From Gallionellaceae bacterium (lineage in GTDB: Bacteria; Pseudomonadota; Gammaproteobacteria; Burkholderiales; Gallionellaceae), in the NCBI GenBank assembly GCA_027448945.1, contig DAIDMQ010000021.1, positions 1 to 60,803 of the forward strand: a stretch of DNA of 60,803 bases. The letters run 5' to 3'. The notes below the pieces were generated by a model. That model ran no database searches. It was not told the DNA's origin and was given only the letters and a program-made list of their open reading frames with translations. This document shows positions 29,272 through 40,313 of the stretch, in pieces; positions within the stretch are counted from its first letter, which is position 1; each line of letters starts with the position of its first letter. The translations under genes and the position numbers were made by a program.

Positions 29272-30732
29272 GCAACTGACAAGCAGATGACGCGCCGAAA
29301 GGGGAGCAGGCTCGGCATAGCGTTCCATGCCAACTTGCTCATCGAAAGGCCTCCGCAGTATCTCCAGTAAGTTGGCGATTTCGGAATAATCACGCTCAGT
29401 CTCGGCGAGTTCTATGGCATGTTGGGCAAGGTAGTTACGCAGTATGTATTTTGGATTATGAGCATCCATGTGCTGTTTGCGCTGCCCATCGTCTTGTTGG
29501 TCTTGCAGTAAGCGCATGCGATATGCCTTGGCCCAAGCATCGAAACTGGCCCGATCTGCGAAGTGATCGCGCAGCTTCTGATTCAGTGCGCCTTCGTGGG
29601 CGTCGAATTCGCCCAGCATGCGGAAGCTGTTGCTATAGTCGAGTTGGTTCTGTTGCAATAGTTCTAGCCATGAATAGATCAGCGGGAGGTCTTCCGTGCC
29701 GGGTTTAAACAGTCCCAGTTTGGCACCCATCAAAGCTACATACTGTTCATAGTAGTGCGGCGCATAGCTGGCCAATATCGTATCTGCATCTGTCTCGCTC
29801 ACCAGTTTGGACATGGCATAAGCCAGACAGGAGAGATTCCATAGGCCGACCTGGGGTTGCTGGTCGTAGGCATAGCGGCCTTGCGGGTCGGAGTGGTTGC
29901 AGATGTGTCCCGGATCGAAGGTTTCCATGAAACCGTAAGGTCCGTAATCCAGCGTTAAGCCCAGTATTGACATATTGTCGGTGTTCATCACGCCGTGACA
30001 AAAGCCCACTGCCTGCCAGTGGGCCATCAGTTGTGCTGTGCGGCGCGTGACTTCACCCAAGAACAGTTTGTATTTATTTTCGGCCTTTGCATATTCCGGA
30101 TAATGATGATCGATGACGAAGTCTGCGAGGACTCGGATGTGATCGAATTGGCCGCGATAGAAGAACACTTCAAATGAGCCAAAGCGTACATGTGATGGCG
30201 ATAAACGCGTCAGCACTGCCGCAGTTTCGGCGCTCTCGCGGTACACGGGTTCGTCGCTGCCGATGATGCACAGCGCCCGCGAACTGGGGACACCCAGATG
30301 ATGCATAGCTTCTGAACACAGATATTCGCGTATGCAGGAGCGCAACACTGCACGACCATCGCCACGCCTAGAATAGGGAGTGACGCCCGAGCCTTTCAGC
30401 TGTATCTCCCATCGTTCACCGGCTTGGTTATCGAGTTCGCCTAGCAGGATGGCGCGACCATCACCCAATTGCGGCACGAAGTGGCCGAATTGGTGACCTG
30501 CATAGAGCATCGCCAACGGTTCGGCATGAGGCGGCAAGCGATTGCCACTGAAGTGTTCGGCGAAGTCATCGCGCAGCGCCTCTTCCTCATGTAGATCTAT
30601 CAAACCTGCTGCATCGCGATTGAATGCGACCAGATAAGGGGCGGGCAAGGGAGTGGGGCGGATTTTGCTGTAGAAATGTTCTGGCAGTTTCGTATAGCGT
30701 TTGCCGAAGTGCAGCTGCTGTAATTTCTTCAT
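29263..30732 (-). CDS. selO: SelO/YdiU family protein adenylyltransferase (pseudokinase fold)
   Basis: A 489-residue protein with the SelO core: YAGHQFGHFVPQLGDGRAI, KGSGVTPYSRRGDGRAVLR and MNTDNMSILGLTLDYGPYGF (metal-binding Asn and Asp). SelO transfers AMP from ATP to protein Ser, Thr or Tyr during redox stress. The C-terminus ends VSCSS; the Cys is where eukaryotic homologues place selenocysteine. ATG 30732 (MKKLQQLHFGKRY) was chosen over an upstream in-frame codon as it gives the family length. Confidence 0.94.
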   Translation of the reverse strand: MKKLQQLHFGKRYTKLPEHFYSKIRPTPLPAPYLVAFNRDAAGLIDLHEEEALRDDFAEHFSGNRLPPHAEPLAMLYAGHQFGHFVPQLGDGRAILLGELDNQAGERWEIQLKGSGVTPYSRRGDGRAVLRSCIREYLCSEAMHHLGVPSSRALCIIGSDEPVYRESAETAAVLTRLSPSHVRFGSFEVFFYRGQFDHIRVLADFVIDHHYPEYAKAENKYKLFLGEVTRRTAQLMAHWQAVGFCHGVMNTDNMSILGLTLDYGPYGFMETFDPGHICNHSDPQGRYAYDQQPQVGLWNLSCLAYAMSKLVSETDADTILASYAPHYYEQYVALMGAKLGLFKPGTEDLPLIYSWLELLQQNQLDYSNSFRMLGEFDAHEGALNQKLRDHFADRASFDAWAKAYRMRLLQDQQDDGQRKQHMDAHNPKYILRNYLAQHAIELAETERDYSEIANLLEILRRPFDEQVGMERYAEPAPLSARHLLVSCSS

Positions 30733-30897
30733 GGGTATTACGTTGTATTTTAATAACCCGAGTATAGCGCTCGGGTACTTATATTCAACCAAGTTCAAAA
30801 AATATCTAGGCCTTCAAAAGGGTTGTCGGATTGCACTAGATAAACAACAATCCTGCCCGCAGCAAAAATCTTCCGATAAATTTCAAGGAGCAATCTT

Positions 30898-31182
30898 ATG
30901 AATCGTAAAGAACTGATTGATGCACTCGCAGCAAAGACTGGCAGTACCAAAGCAGATGCCGAACGCAATATTGCTGGACTGTTGGAGATCATTACTGCAA
31001 CCCTCAAAAAGGGCGACAACGTCGCGCTAGTTGGTTTTGGTACCTTCGAGGTTCGCAAGCGTGCAGCACGCGTAGGCCGCAACCCCAAGACTGGCGCAGA
31101 GTTGAAGATCAAAGCGTCCAAACAGCCAGCATTCAAAGCGGGTGCACCACTGAAAGCATTGGTGAACGGTATCAAGAAATGA
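30898..31182 (+). CDS. hupB: DNA-binding protein HU
   Basis: A 94-residue histone-like protein: MNRKELIDALAAKTG, VALVGFGTFEVRKRAARVGR (beta-arm base) and GRNPKTGAELKIKASKQPAF, the arm with the conserved RNP. It lacks the extra features of IHF, so HU is preferred. AAGGAG precedes the ATG, and a hairpin terminator lies directly after the stop. Confidence 0.94.
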   Translation: MNRKELIDALAAKTGSTKADAERNIAGLLEIITATLKKGDNVALVGFGTFEVRKRAARVGRNPKTGAELKIKASKQPAFKAGAPLKALVNGIKK

Positions 31183-31190
31183 TTAACAAC

Positions 31191-31218
31191 ACGCAGCCCT
31201 CAGTCTGGGCTGCGTTTC
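31191..31218 (+). terminator. Hairpin terminator of hupB
   Basis: ACGCAGCCC (31191-31199) pairs with GGGCTGCGT (31207-31215) around TCAGTCT. The U-run is short (TTTC), so read-through into the next gene is possible. Confidence 0.65.
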
Positions 31219-31235
31219 AGATATAGGGCCGATAT

Positions 31236-31493
31236 ATGTCTACTCAACAGATACTCCAATATCTCAAGAATCATGGTGAGCGCTTCGATACCCAGATTGC
31301 AGAGGCTGCAGGTATGCCCGTCAAACAAGTACGCCGTTTGTTGTATGAATTAGCTGAGAAGCAGGAAGTGATGACCTGCCAGACGATACGCTATGAGAAT
31401 GGCCAAAAGATAGAAGCGGTCAGCTGCAGATTGGTGGGTTACATCCCCAAAACTGCGCCGGGCAAAAAATCTAAAGTCGTTTCCATTGCCTAG
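31236..31493 (+). CDS. Small winged-helix-like protein
   Basis: An 85-residue basic protein. Residues 1-45 (QQILQYLKNHGERFDTQIAE, then GMPVKQVRRLLYELAEKQ) read as a compact winged helix-turn-helix of the FaeA/ArsR-like size, followed by a two-stranded wing and a Lys-rich tail. Two cysteines lie at TCQ and SCR. No partner domain is present. It lies 20 bases beyond the hupB terminator and may receive read-through. A DNA-binding role is inferred from fold only. Confidence 0.65.
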   Translation: MSTQQILQYLKNHGERFDTQIAEAAGMPVKQVRRLLYELAEKQEVMTCQTIRYENGQKIEAVSCRLVGYIPKTAPGKKSKVVSIA

Positions 31494-31616
31494 CACTCCC
31501 GCGCCTACCGAGTTAGCTTGCATGCTGCAGCGCTGTTGTAATGACCTTATTTGATGCCGATAACTCGCTGAAATGCTTTAAAATCCCCGCTGTTTTTAAA
31601 AGTCGGGTTGGTAGGG

Positions 31617-32102
31617 ATGAAGAAAATCAGTGTCGTATTCGTGTGCATGGGCAATATTTGTCGTTCGCCCACGGCAGAGGCTGTGTTCCGCCAGTATGTG
31701 GAGCGGGCAGGCTTGGAGAATCAAATCGTAATCGATTCTGCCGGTACGCATGATTACCACATCGGTGCACCCCCCGACAGCCGTACACAGCGCGCGGCAC
31801 AACAGCGCGGTTTTGATATGACGGATTTACGTGGTCGACAAGTTCAAGCCGAAGATTTTTCACGTTTTGATTATGTACTGGCAATGGATAAGGCAAATCT
31901 GTCCATTTTAGATAAGCTGATGCCGCAAGGCAGTGCCACACAAGCGCAATTATTTCTGGAGTTCGCTCATTACCATGTAGAACGAGAAGTGCCCGATCCG
32001 TATTACGGCGGAGAAGATGGCTTCGAGCGTGTGCTGGATATGGTGGAAGATGCGGCTGCAGGCCTATTGCAACACATACGCGAGATTCATCATTTAGCTT
32101 GA
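31617..32102 (+). CDS. Low-molecular-weight protein-tyrosine-phosphatase
   Basis: A 161-residue phosphatase. The P-loop reads VCMGNICRSP (nucleophile Cys, Arg) and the general acid Asp sits in VPDPYYGG near residue 127. It lacks polysaccharide-export neighbours, so it is probably a housekeeping form rather than a Wzb/EpsP partner. ATG 31617 follows TAGGG; an upstream TTG at 31608 is less likely. Confidence 0.92.
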   Translation: MKKISVVFVCMGNICRSPTAEAVFRQYVERAGLENQIVIDSAGTHDYHIGAPPDSRTQRAAQQRGFDMTDLRGRQVQAEDFSRFDYVLAMDKANLSILDKLMPQGSATQAQLFLEFAHYHVEREVPDPYYGGEDGFERVLDMVEDAAAGLLQHIREIHHLA

Positions 32103-32166
32103 TTTCACCCCTTCGTCTGCCCTCGTCACAGAAGGTGATTAGGGTTGCCTCTGTTATCATGGCGAC

Positions 32167-34014
32167 ATGCTAAATATTCAAAACATGACCTATCTGCAAG
32201 GTGGCCAACCGCTGTTCCAACAAGCCAATCTGCAAGTTTTCGCCAACCAGCGCATCGGGCTGGTCGGTCACAACGGTTGCGGTAAATCCACGCTGTTTCG
32301 TCTGATACGGGGTGAGCTACATGTGGATAGTGGCGAGGTTTCCTTGCAGTCTGGCAAACGTCTGGCCTACGTGGAGCAAGAGATCGCCAACTCCGAACTT
32401 GCCGCGATTGAATTCGTGCTTGATGGTGATGTGCAGTTGCGCGCATTGGAGCAGACTCTGGCGGGAGCGCAGCATGATGGCGCGTGGTTCGCCGCACAGC
32501 AGCAATTCGAATCGATAGACGGTTACGGTGCACCGGCGCGAGCTGCACAACTTCTAAGTGGCCTAGGCTTTGCCAGCGACAGCCTGGAGCGCATGGTCAG
32601 CAGTTTCTCAGGCGGATGGCGTATGCGTTTGAATCTGGCCAGAGCCTTGATGTGCCGGGCGGATCTGTTGCTGTTGGATGAGCCGACCAATCATCTGGAC
32701 CTGGAAGCGATACTTTGGTTGGAGCAGTATCTGGCGCGCTATCCCGGCAGTGTGCTGCTGGTGTCGCATGACCGCGAATTCCTCAACGCCACAGTGAATC
32801 GTATTGCACATGTGCACGACTGCGTCATCGACAATTATGCGGGCGATTATGACCAGTTCGAGCGCGCACGCGCGGAGCGTGCAGCGCAACAGAATCAAGC
32901 CTTTGCGCAACAGCAAGAACAGATTGCACACCTAGAAGATTTCGTGCGCCGTTTCCGCGCCCAAGCCACCAAAGCCAAGCAGGCGCAGAGCCGCATCAAA
33001 GCCCTGGAGCGTATCGTGCGCATCGCGCCTGCACATATCACGGATGGACATTTCGAGTTGCAGATAGAAGCGCCGGAGCGCAGCCCAGACCTGCTGATGC
33101 GTGCCAGTGATATGAGTTTTGGCTATGGCGGGAAGTCCTTGTTCAAAGATGTGAACTTGATGTTGCGTGCCGGAGCGCGCATCGCTTTGCTCGGACCTAA
33201 CGGTGCAGGCAAGTCTACGCTCATCAAATTGTTGGTCGGCGAGTTGCAGCCTACGCAAGGTAAATTGGAGATTGCCCCCGAGATACGCATCGGTTATTTC
33301 GCCCAGCACCAGTTGGAGAATCTGGATAGTGACGCTACCCCATTGCAACACATGGAGCGTGTCGCACCAAAGCAAACGACTTTGGCCTTGCGTACTTTTT
33401 TGGGTCGCTTCGGACTAGCTGGCGATAGTGAAGATCGACCTGTAAGCAGTTTTTCGGGGGGAGAGAAGAGCCGCTTGGCTTTAGCTTTGTTGGCCTGGCA
33501 GAAGCCGCATCTATTGCTTTTGGACGAGCCAACCAACCATCTCGATCTTGATATGCGCGATGCCTTGACGCTGGCCTTGGAAGAATACACGGGTGCCGTG
33601 GTAGTGGTCTCACATGACCGCAGCCTAATACGTGCCGTAGCGGATGAGTTATGGTTAGTCGCAGATGGTTCAGCCAAGTTGTTCGAGGGTGATCTTGAAG
33701 ACTACAAGGATTGGATAGAGAGTCGTAGGCCCCGTGAGACTACGCAAGTCGAGAAGGTCAGAGTCGTGCAGCCGCAACGCCCTAACAGAAAGGCGCTGCA
33801 ATCCAAAAAGTCTAAACTGGAAGTCGAGTTGAACAAGGCGCAGTCTGCTTTGGGTGATATCGATGTATTACTCGGTGATCCTGATACTTACACCAGTAAA
33901 AAGGCAGAGGAGATTGCGGCAATTAATGCGCAGCGTGAAACTTTGCAGGCCAAAGTAGCAGCCTTGGAAGAAAGCTGGTTGGAGTTGGAAATGGCGTTGG
34001 AAGAGGTTGCTTAG
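32167..34014 (+). CDS. ABC-F family ATPase (YheS-like)
   Basis: A 615-residue soluble protein with two ABC cassettes. Cassette 1 has GHNGCGKST, SFSGGWRMR and LLLLDEPTNHLDLEA; cassette 2 has GPNGAGKST, SFSGGEKSR and LLLLDEPTNHLD. A charged linker (residues 235-295) separates them and a C-terminal coiled coil covers about residues 525-612. ABC-F proteins act on the ribosomal E site; order and length fit YheS better than Uup. No membrane segments. Its stop overlaps the stop of a convergent pseudogene. Confidence 0.92.
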   Translation: MLNIQNMTYLQGGQPLFQQANLQVFANQRIGLVGHNGCGKSTLFRLIRGELHVDSGEVSLQSGKRLAYVEQEIANSELAAIEFVLDGDVQLRALEQTLAGAQHDGAWFAAQQQFESIDGYGAPARAAQLLSGLGFASDSLERMVSSFSGGWRMRLNLARALMCRADLLLLDEPTNHLDLEAILWLEQYLARYPGSVLLVSHDREFLNATVNRIAHVHDCVIDNYAGDYDQFERARAERAAQQNQAFAQQQEQIAHLEDFVRRFRAQATKAKQAQSRIKALERIVRIAPAHITDGHFELQIEAPERSPDLLMRASDMSFGYGGKSLFKDVNLMLRAGARIALLGPNGAGKSTLIKLLVGELQPTQGKLEIAPEIRIGYFAQHQLENLDSDATPLQHMERVAPKQTTLALRTFLGRFGLAGDSEDRPVSSFSGGEKSRLALALLAWQKPHLLLLDEPTNHLDLDMRDALTLALEEYTGAVVVVSHDRSLIRAVADELWLVADGSAKLFEGDLEDYKDWIESRRPRETTQVEKVRVVQPQRPNRKALQSKKSKLEVELNKAQSALGDIDVLLGDPDTYTSKKAEEIAAINAQRETLQAKVAALEESWLELEMALEEVA

Positions 34015-34497
34015 TAGAGTTTTAATTTCAGTTGGAAAGATACTGCACCATATAGCTTATTTTTCAATGTGGGTACGACCGCGATGTTCATACCGATCCG
34101 TTTAAACTCCACGCTTGCAACCGGGATGGCAGACAGAAACCAACCACCGTTATTCATTTTTGGATACCCGTCGAAACCACCTACCACGGCTCCAAAACCT
34201 ACAGCTCCAAGATGTAAGGGTTGCCAATACCAGCCTGCGTAATGAGAGGTCTGTCCCTGTTATAGAACTGACCTAACCTAACGTCACTGCGCTGGTGCTT
34301 GTATAGCGATATTCGGCACCAATGCCGTGATTGTCATTGTTCAAACCCTTGTCAGTTTGGAAATGATGTGAGAGAAAGCCGGCGTTCAACCACAGTTCAT
34401 GAGTAGTTTCTGGTTTGGTGAAGTTGAGACTTTCGCCGCTAGCGTTGGTAGTCAAACCAACTAGCACGATGATTGCGCTGAAGAATGATTTGGTCAT
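34011..34497 (-). pseudogene. Frameshifted gene for a secreted beta-rich, outer-membrane-like protein
   Basis: A signal peptide (MTKSFFSAIIVLVGLTTNASG) and about 50 mature residues (HELWLNAGFLSHHFQTDKG and GIGAEYRYTS) run into TAG at 34273-34275. The protein resumes in another frame after 34255 with HYAGWYWQPLHLGAVG and a run of amphipathic strands ending FQLKLKLY and TAA at 34011. Removing one unit of the tandem CCTAACCTAA (34272-34281) restores the reading frame into QFYNRDR; a second shift, consistent with a four-base loss near 34251, restores the rest. Alternating strands and an aromatic end suggest a small beta-barrel, possibly PagP-like in size, but I cannot name the family. Confidence 0.75.
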
Positions 34498-34512
34498 AAC
34501 CCGCACGATGGA

Positions 34513-35349
34513 TTATGCGGAGAAAAGGTGCACAACACCCTCTAATCCCACGAAATTCAAAGCGTATTTGGCTTGTGCTCTGACCACGGGCTTGGCATGG
34601 AAGGCGATACCCGCGCCCGCTTGCGCAAGCATCTTGAGATCGTTTGCACCGTCGCCGATGGCGATGACTTGTTCGGGTTTGAGACCTAGTGCGTCACGTG
34701 TCTTAATCAGTAGGTCGGCCTTGGCTTGGGCATCGACGATGCCACCGAGTACCTTGCCAGTCAGTTTTCCATCTTTTATCTCTAGCGTATTGGCATGGGT
34801 GTAGTCCAGTCCCAGACGTTGTTGTAGCCGTTCGGTGAAGAATACGAATCCCCCCGAAACCAGCAGCGTCTTGATGCCATGTGCCTTGAGACTGTTTAGC
34901 ATGACCTCTGCACCTGCTGTCAATCTGAGCCGTTCGTCATAGACACGCTGCAATGCACTTTCATCCAGACCTTCTAGTAGCGCGACACGTCTGCGCAGAC
35001 TCTCGGAAAAATCCAGTTCTCCGCGCATTGCTGCCTCGGTGATTGCCGCAACCTGTGGCTTGAGACCCTGCATATCGGCGATTTCGTCTATGCACTCTAT
35101 GGTGATGAGGGTCGAATCCATATCCATTACGACTAGGCCATAATCCTTCAATGACTTGTCTTCAGGTACAAAACCAAAATCCAAGTCATGCTGCAAGCAA
35201 TAGGCTGCGATATCAGCGTGAGGCTGCGCGTTATATAGTTGGCAGGCCAGTGCCGAAATGGCGATGCTTTGAGTGCTATTGCTAAGTGTAGCGAGATGAT
35301 CGAGATGATGTATTTCGATAGAACGTGTTGCTTGAATGATGAGCTTCAT
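34513..35349 (-). CDS. serB: Phosphoserine phosphatase
   Basis: A 278-residue HAD hydrolase completing serine synthesis. Motif I is VMDMDSTLITIECIDE, motif II LLVSGGF, and motif III AIGDGANDLKML with a Lys in FHAKP. An N-terminal domain of about 75 residues is present, as in proteobacterial SerB. It lies 80 bases downstream of the MerR gene, and that spacer contains no tRNA or other gene. Confidence 0.96.
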   Translation of the reverse strand: MKLIIQATRSIEIHHLDHLATLSNSTQSIAISALACQLYNAQPHADIAAYCLQHDLDFGFVPEDKSLKDYGLVVMDMDSTLITIECIDEIADMQGLKPQVAAITEAAMRGELDFSESLRRRVALLEGLDESALQRVYDERLRLTAGAEVMLNSLKAHGIKTLLVSGGFVFFTERLQQRLGLDYTHANTLEIKDGKLTGKVLGGIVDAQAKADLLIKTRDALGLKPEQVIAIGDGANDLKMLAQAGAGIAFHAKPVVRAQAKYALNFVGLEGVVHLFSA

Positions 35350-35429
35350 ATCAGATCAAAAATCGATTTTTGGTGTAAGGGAAATGCTGCGAGGCAAATA
35401 GAACTAGATGACTACAGTCAAGAACCCAC

Positions 35430-35828
35430 TTAATGGGAGAGCATGGAAATCACAGCCCTGAGTTCGGTACGCAGTGCAGCGTTACCGCTGGCTGCTGTCT
35501 TCGCCGAGACGGCTGGGTAGCTGCCGGATTGTTCCAATTTGCTGTGACTGCCAGTACTTTCACCGCTTTCCAAACGGTTACGCGCTCCACTTATAGTGAA
35601 GCCTTGTTCATAGAGTAGCTCCCGAATATTTCGTATCAGCAGAACTTCATGATGCTGGTAATAACGACGATTGCCACTGCGTTTGACAGGTTTGAGTTGG
35701 GTGAATTCTTGCTCCCAGTAGCGCAGCACGTGCGCTTTTACCCCGCACAACTCGCTCACTTCACCGATAGTAAAGTAGCGTTTGGCGGGAATTGCTGGCA
35801 GTTCAGAATTAGGCTTGTGGGGTTCCAT
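35430..35828 (-). CDS. MerR-family transcriptional regulator
   Basis: A 132-residue protein with a MerR winged helix: [20 protein letters not shown], then [14 protein letters not shown] and [11 protein letters not shown]. It then has a Ser/Gly-rich tail and no metal- or drug-binding domain. This short MerR protein next to ihfA is a standard arrangement in gamma- and betaproteobacteria; its target is unknown. It overlaps the ihfA 3' end by 20 bases. Confidence 0.9.
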   Translation of the reverse strand: MEPHKPNSELPAIPAKRYFTIGEVSELCGVKAHVLRYWEQEFTQLKPVKRSGNRRYYQHHEVLLIRNIRELLYEQGFTISGARNRLESGESTGSHSKLEQSGSYPAVSAKTAASGNAALRTELRAVISMLSH

Positions 35829-36123
35829 GGTAAGACTTTTCCACCATAGTCTTCAGTTTTTGGCTGGGATGAAAAGTCACCACACGGCGTGCAGTGATTG
35901 GTATTTCTTCGCCAGTTTTTGGGTTACGTCCGGGACGTTGAGGTTTGTCACGCAATTGAAAGTTACCGAAACCGGATAATTTCACGCTTTCGCCCTGTTC
36001 CAGTTGTATGCGGATCTCTTCAAAGAAAGATTCGACCATATCCTTGGCTTCACGCTTATTTAGTCCGACTTTCTCGAACAACATATCGGCCAGTTCTGCT
36101 TTTGTCAGTGTTGAAGGTATCAT
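35809..36123 (-). CDS. ihfA: Integration host factor subunit alpha
   Basis: A 104-residue DNA-bending protein. [20 protein letters not shown] and [20 protein letters not shown] with [20 protein letters not shown] are typical IHF-alpha, including the Arg-Pro-Gly arm tip. ATG 36123 was chosen; an in-frame start 51 bases earlier would overlap pheT. It directly follows pheT by ten bases, the conserved pheST-ihfA order. Confidence 0.96.
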   Translation of the reverse strand: MIPSTLTKAELADMLFEKVGLNKREAKDMVESFFEEIRIQLEQGESVKLSGFGNFQLRDKPQRPGRNPKTGEEIPITARRVVTFHPSQKLKTMVEKSYHGTPQA

Positions 36124-36133
36124 TGTTGTTCCC

Positions 36134-38491
36134 TTAGGCACGTAGTTGCGCACCTTGTTGTTGTAATGCACCAACCAAAACGGTCATGCTGGATTCGATT
36201 TCCGCATCGGTCAGAGTCTTCTGAGTATCTTGTAGTAACACGCGGAATGCAAGGCTTTTTTTGCCGGATTCCAAACCTTTTCCCTTATATACATCGAACA
36301 GTACGATCTCATGTACCAGTGGTGCGTTGGCCTGCTGCATCGTATCCAACAGGGCTTGTACGGCGACGCCATCATCGACCACGACAGCGAGGTCACGGCG
36401 CACCGGCAGGAATTTTGCAATCTCCTGCATGCGCACGACTTTGCTTTGCAGCACAGCTTCCAGATTTATCTCAAACCATAGCGGAGCCAAAGGCAGATCG
36501 TATTGTTGTTGCCATTGCGGGTGCAGTTCACCCAGCCAGCCAACTTGTTGCTCGCCGACCATGATTTGTGCAGAACGGCCAGGGTGTAATGCGGGGTGAG
36601 TCGCAGCCACGAAGCGCAAAGCCAATGGTGCGAAGAGTGCTTCCACATCGGCCTTTGCATCATAGAAATCCGCAGTGGCTGATTTGGCACCCCATTGTTC
36701 GGGCTGATTAGGGCCATAAGCGATACCGGATAAACGTTGAGTCTGTACATATTCCCCGCCGGCCTTGGCAAAGCAGGCGCCGACCTCGAACAAACGTACA
36801 CGCGGCTGTTTGCGGTTCAGGTTGAAGCGCAAGGCATCGACCAAACCACCGATCAGACTGCTGCGCATCACTGCCAGATTGCTGGCGATAGGGTTTTGCA
36901 AAGCCAGCGGGTTCTGATTGCCGCACAGATCGCGTTCTGTCTGTTCTGCTAGAAAGGCTAGGCTGACGATCTCCTGATAGTCACGGGAGACCAGAATCTG
37001 CTGGACTCTGCTCATGGGACGTTGGGATTCGCTGTAAGGCAACATGGTTAGCGCGGCCTTGGGTGCGAGAGCGGGGATATTGTCATAGCCGTGTACGCGT
37101 GCCAGTTCTTCAACCAGATCCGCCTCTATCGACAGGTCGAATCGGAAACTGGGTGGTGTGACGCGATAGTCGTCGCCATTGGCGGTATAGCTGAAGCCCA
37201 AACGAGTCAGCAAAGTAGACACTTGCCCGTTGCTCAACTCTATGCCCATAATGCGTGTGACACGTGAGCGGCGCAGCGCGATGGCTGGACGAGTAGGTAG
37301 CGTGCCACACGCAGAATTGATTGCGCACACCGTGCCGCCACAGATCTCGATCAGCAATTGAGTGGCGCGTTCCAGTGCCTGTTGGGTCGCCGCAAAATCC
37401 ACACCCCGTTCGAAGCGGAAAGAGGAGTCTGTCGCCAGACCGAAACGGCGGGCACGACCCACGATTGCATCGGGATGGAAGAAGGCGCTTTCGAGGAAGA
37501 CATCACACGTCGTGGTTTCCACACCGCTACCTTGACCGCCCATGATGCCAGCCATGGCCAGTACGCGCGCTTCATCGGCGATGACGAGTACATCTGCATC
37601 CAGTGCGGCTACTTGCTCGTTGAGTAGAGTCAGTTTTTCGCCAGCACGCGCATGACGCACAGTGATGCCGCCGGACAATTTGCCGGCATCGAAGGCATGC
37701 ATGGGTTGTCCCATTTCCAGCATTACATAGTTGGTGATGTCGACGACGGCATTGATAGTACGCAAGCCGCTACGTTCCAAGCGGCGCTGCATCCAGACCG
37801 GCGTGATTGCTGCTGCATTCACTGCGCGGACCAAACGACCATAGTAAGCAGGGCAGGCTGCGCTATCTTCTATCTTGATCGACAATTGGTCGTTAGAGGT
37901 CGCAGCTTGCAGCTTGATGTTCAATGCCTGGAAAGGTGTAGCGGTTAGTGCGGCGACTTCGCGCGCGATACCTTGCAGGCTGGAGCAATCGCTGCGGTTA
38001 GGTGTGAGCTTGATGGTGTATAGCTGGTCATCCAGTTCCAGATACTCGCGCAGGGTCGTGCCGACAGGTGCATCTTCGGGCAACAACCACAAGCCATCGC
38101 TGCTTTCCGCCAAACCGAGTTCCTTGCCGGAACAGAGCATGCCAAAGGATTCTATGCTGCGTACCTTGGCTTGTTTGATCTTAAAGTCACCGGGTAATAC
38201 CGCACCGATGCGGGCGCAAGGTACTTTGATACCGACGGCGACGTTGGCCGCTCCGCAGACTATGGTCAGGGGCTGAGCATCACCGACGTTTACCTGGCAA
38301 ACATTGAGTCGGTCTGCATTGGGGTGTTTGACCACTTCCAGTACTTGTGCCACCACCACGTTATTGAATTCGGGTGCGACAGCCTCCATGCCTTCGACTT
38401 CTAAGCCCGCCATCGTTAACAGATGCGAAAGTTCACTGCTGGACAGCGCGGGATTCACCCAGGTACGTAACCAATTTTCTGAAAATTTCAT
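36134..38491 (-). CDS. pheT: Phenylalanyl-tRNA synthetase beta subunit
   Basis: A 785-residue subunit with, in order, an EMAP/OB domain (residues 40-150), B3/B4 editing domains, B5, the catalytic-like core and a C-terminal anticodon-binding FDX domain ([20 protein letters not shown]). Forms an alpha2-beta2 enzyme with PheS; the editing site removes tyrosine. It lies 66 bases after pheS on the same strand. Confidence 0.97.
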   Translation of the reverse strand: MKFSENWLRTWVNPALSSSELSHLLTMAGLEVEGMEAVAPEFNNVVVAQVLEVVKHPNADRLNVCQVNVGDAQPLTIVCGAANVAVGIKVPCARIGAVLPGDFKIKQAKVRSIESFGMLCSGKELGLAESSDGLWLLPEDAPVGTTLREYLELDDQLYTIKLTPNRSDCSSLQGIAREVAALTATPFQALNIKLQAATSNDQLSIKIEDSAACPAYYGRLVRAVNAAAITPVWMQRRLERSGLRTINAVVDITNYVMLEMGQPMHAFDAGKLSGGITVRHARAGEKLTLLNEQVAALDADVLVIADEARVLAMAGIMGGQGSGVETTTCDVFLESAFFHPDAIVGRARRFGLATDSSFRFERGVDFAATQQALERATQLLIEICGGTVCAINSACGTLPTRPAIALRRSRVTRIMGIELSNGQVSTLLTRLGFSYTANGDDYRVTPPSFRFDLSIEADLVEELARVHGYDNIPALAPKAALTMLPYSESQRPMSRVQQILVSRDYQEIVSLAFLAEQTERDLCGNQNPLALQNPIASNLAVMRSSLIGGLVDALRFNLNRKQPRVRLFEVGACFAKAGGEYVQTQRLSGIAYGPNQPEQWGAKSATADFYDAKADVEALFAPLALRFVAATHPALHPGRSAQIMVGEQQVGWLGELHPQWQQQYDLPLAPLWFEINLEAVLQSKVVRMQEIAKFLPVRRDLAVVVDDGVAVQALLDTMQQANAPLVHEIVLFDVYKGKGLESGKKSLAFRVLLQDTQKTLTDAEIESSMTVLVGALQQQGAQLRA

Positions 38492-38557
38492 GACAATATT
38501 TTAGGTTCTGATGATTAAGTTTCTAAGCAATATGGCATTGCGACGAAATTCAAATTA

Positions 38558-39559
<1,002 letters not shown>

Positions 39560-39604
39560 TTATTTGCAATCTTATGTTAGATGAAACTGAGTGTGATGCA
39601 CGCT

Positions 39605-39634
39605 AAAACAAAAAAGGAGGCAGTAGCCTCCTTT
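39605..39634 (-). terminator. Terminator or attenuator between rplT and pheS
   Basis: AAAGGAGGC (39613-39621) and GCCTCCTTT (39626-39634) make a perfect 9-bp stem with an AGTA loop. On the minus strand it is followed by TTTGTTTTAG, so it should stop rplT transcription about 60 bases before pheS. In enterobacteria pheST has a leader attenuator here; no Phe-rich leader peptide is evident. Confidence 0.8.
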
Positions 39635-39672
39635 CGATACGCACAGTCTAAGTTGAAGACTGCGAGTCTGAC

Positions 39673-40032
39673 TTACAGGCCGAGGCTAGCTTTAGCTTGC
39701 ACAACGAATTGTGTGAATGCAGCTTTGTCGAAGATTGCGATATCAGACAGAACCTTACGGTCAACCTGGATATCAGCTTTCTTCAAGCCATTCATGAATA
39801 CGCTGTAGCTCAGACCTTGTTCGCGTGCAGCTGCGTTGATACGGGCGATCCACAAAGTACGGAATTGGCGCTTCTTCTGGCGACGATCACGGTAAGCATA
39901 TTGCCCCGCTTTCATTACCGCCTGTTTGGCGATACGGTATACGTTCTTGCGGCGACCACGGTAACCCTTGGCTTTAGCTAACAGTTTTTTGTGCGTTGCA
40001 CGGGCTACGACACCACGTTTTACTCTTGGCAT
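39673..40032 (-). CDS. rplT: 50S ribosomal protein L20
   Basis: A 119-residue basic protein starting [20 protein letters not shown], with [19 protein letters not shown] and [14 protein letters not shown]. It is an early assembly protein of the large subunit and, in E. coli, represses its own operon by binding the rpmI leader. It lies ten bases after rpmI. Confidence 0.98.
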   Translation of the reverse strand: MPRVKRGVVARATHKKLLAKAKGYRGRRKNVYRIAKQAVMKAGQYAYRDRRQKKRQFRTLWIARINAAAREQGLSYSVFMNGLKKADIQVDRKVLSDIAIFDKAAFTQFVVQAKASLGL

Positions 40033-40042
40033 GTTCTACTCC

Positions 40043-40240
40043 TTATGCGTAAGGCATCATGGCGCGAACCGATGCTTTGTTTGTTGAATGAACAGCAGAA
40101 ATGCCACGCAATTGACGTTTGCTCTTGGTTGTCTTTTTGGTCAAGATATGACGCTTGAACGCACTTGCACGTTTGATAGTGCCGCCAGCGCGAACTACAA
40201 AGCGCTTTTTGGCACTACTCTTGGTTTTCATCTTAGGCAT
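40043..40240 (-). CDS. rpmI: 50S ribosomal protein L35
   Basis: A 65-residue very basic protein: [20 protein letters not shown], then [31 protein letters not shown] precedes the start. The 137-base spacer after infC contains a predicted pseudoknot that may control it. Confidence 0.97.
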   Translation of the reverse strand: MPKMKTKSSAKKRFVVRAGGTIKRASAFKRHILTKKTTKSKRQLRGISAVHSTNKASVRAMMPYA

Positions 40241-40313
40241 GATTACTCCTTAAGTTATGACGCGAGGTGTTTTCCGGTGGAAAAACTTGTCTACCCATAC
40301 ATCACTTTTTTTC

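Noticed and set aside
34273..34506. Short intact secreted protein of 77 residues
   Set aside because: The frame ends inside a family-like sequence that continues in another frame to 34011, so it is a broken gene.
35350..35429. tRNA gene between merR and serB
   Set aside because: A tRNA-Pro often lies near ihfA-merR, but these 80 bases contain no cloverleaf or TTCGA(N) arm.
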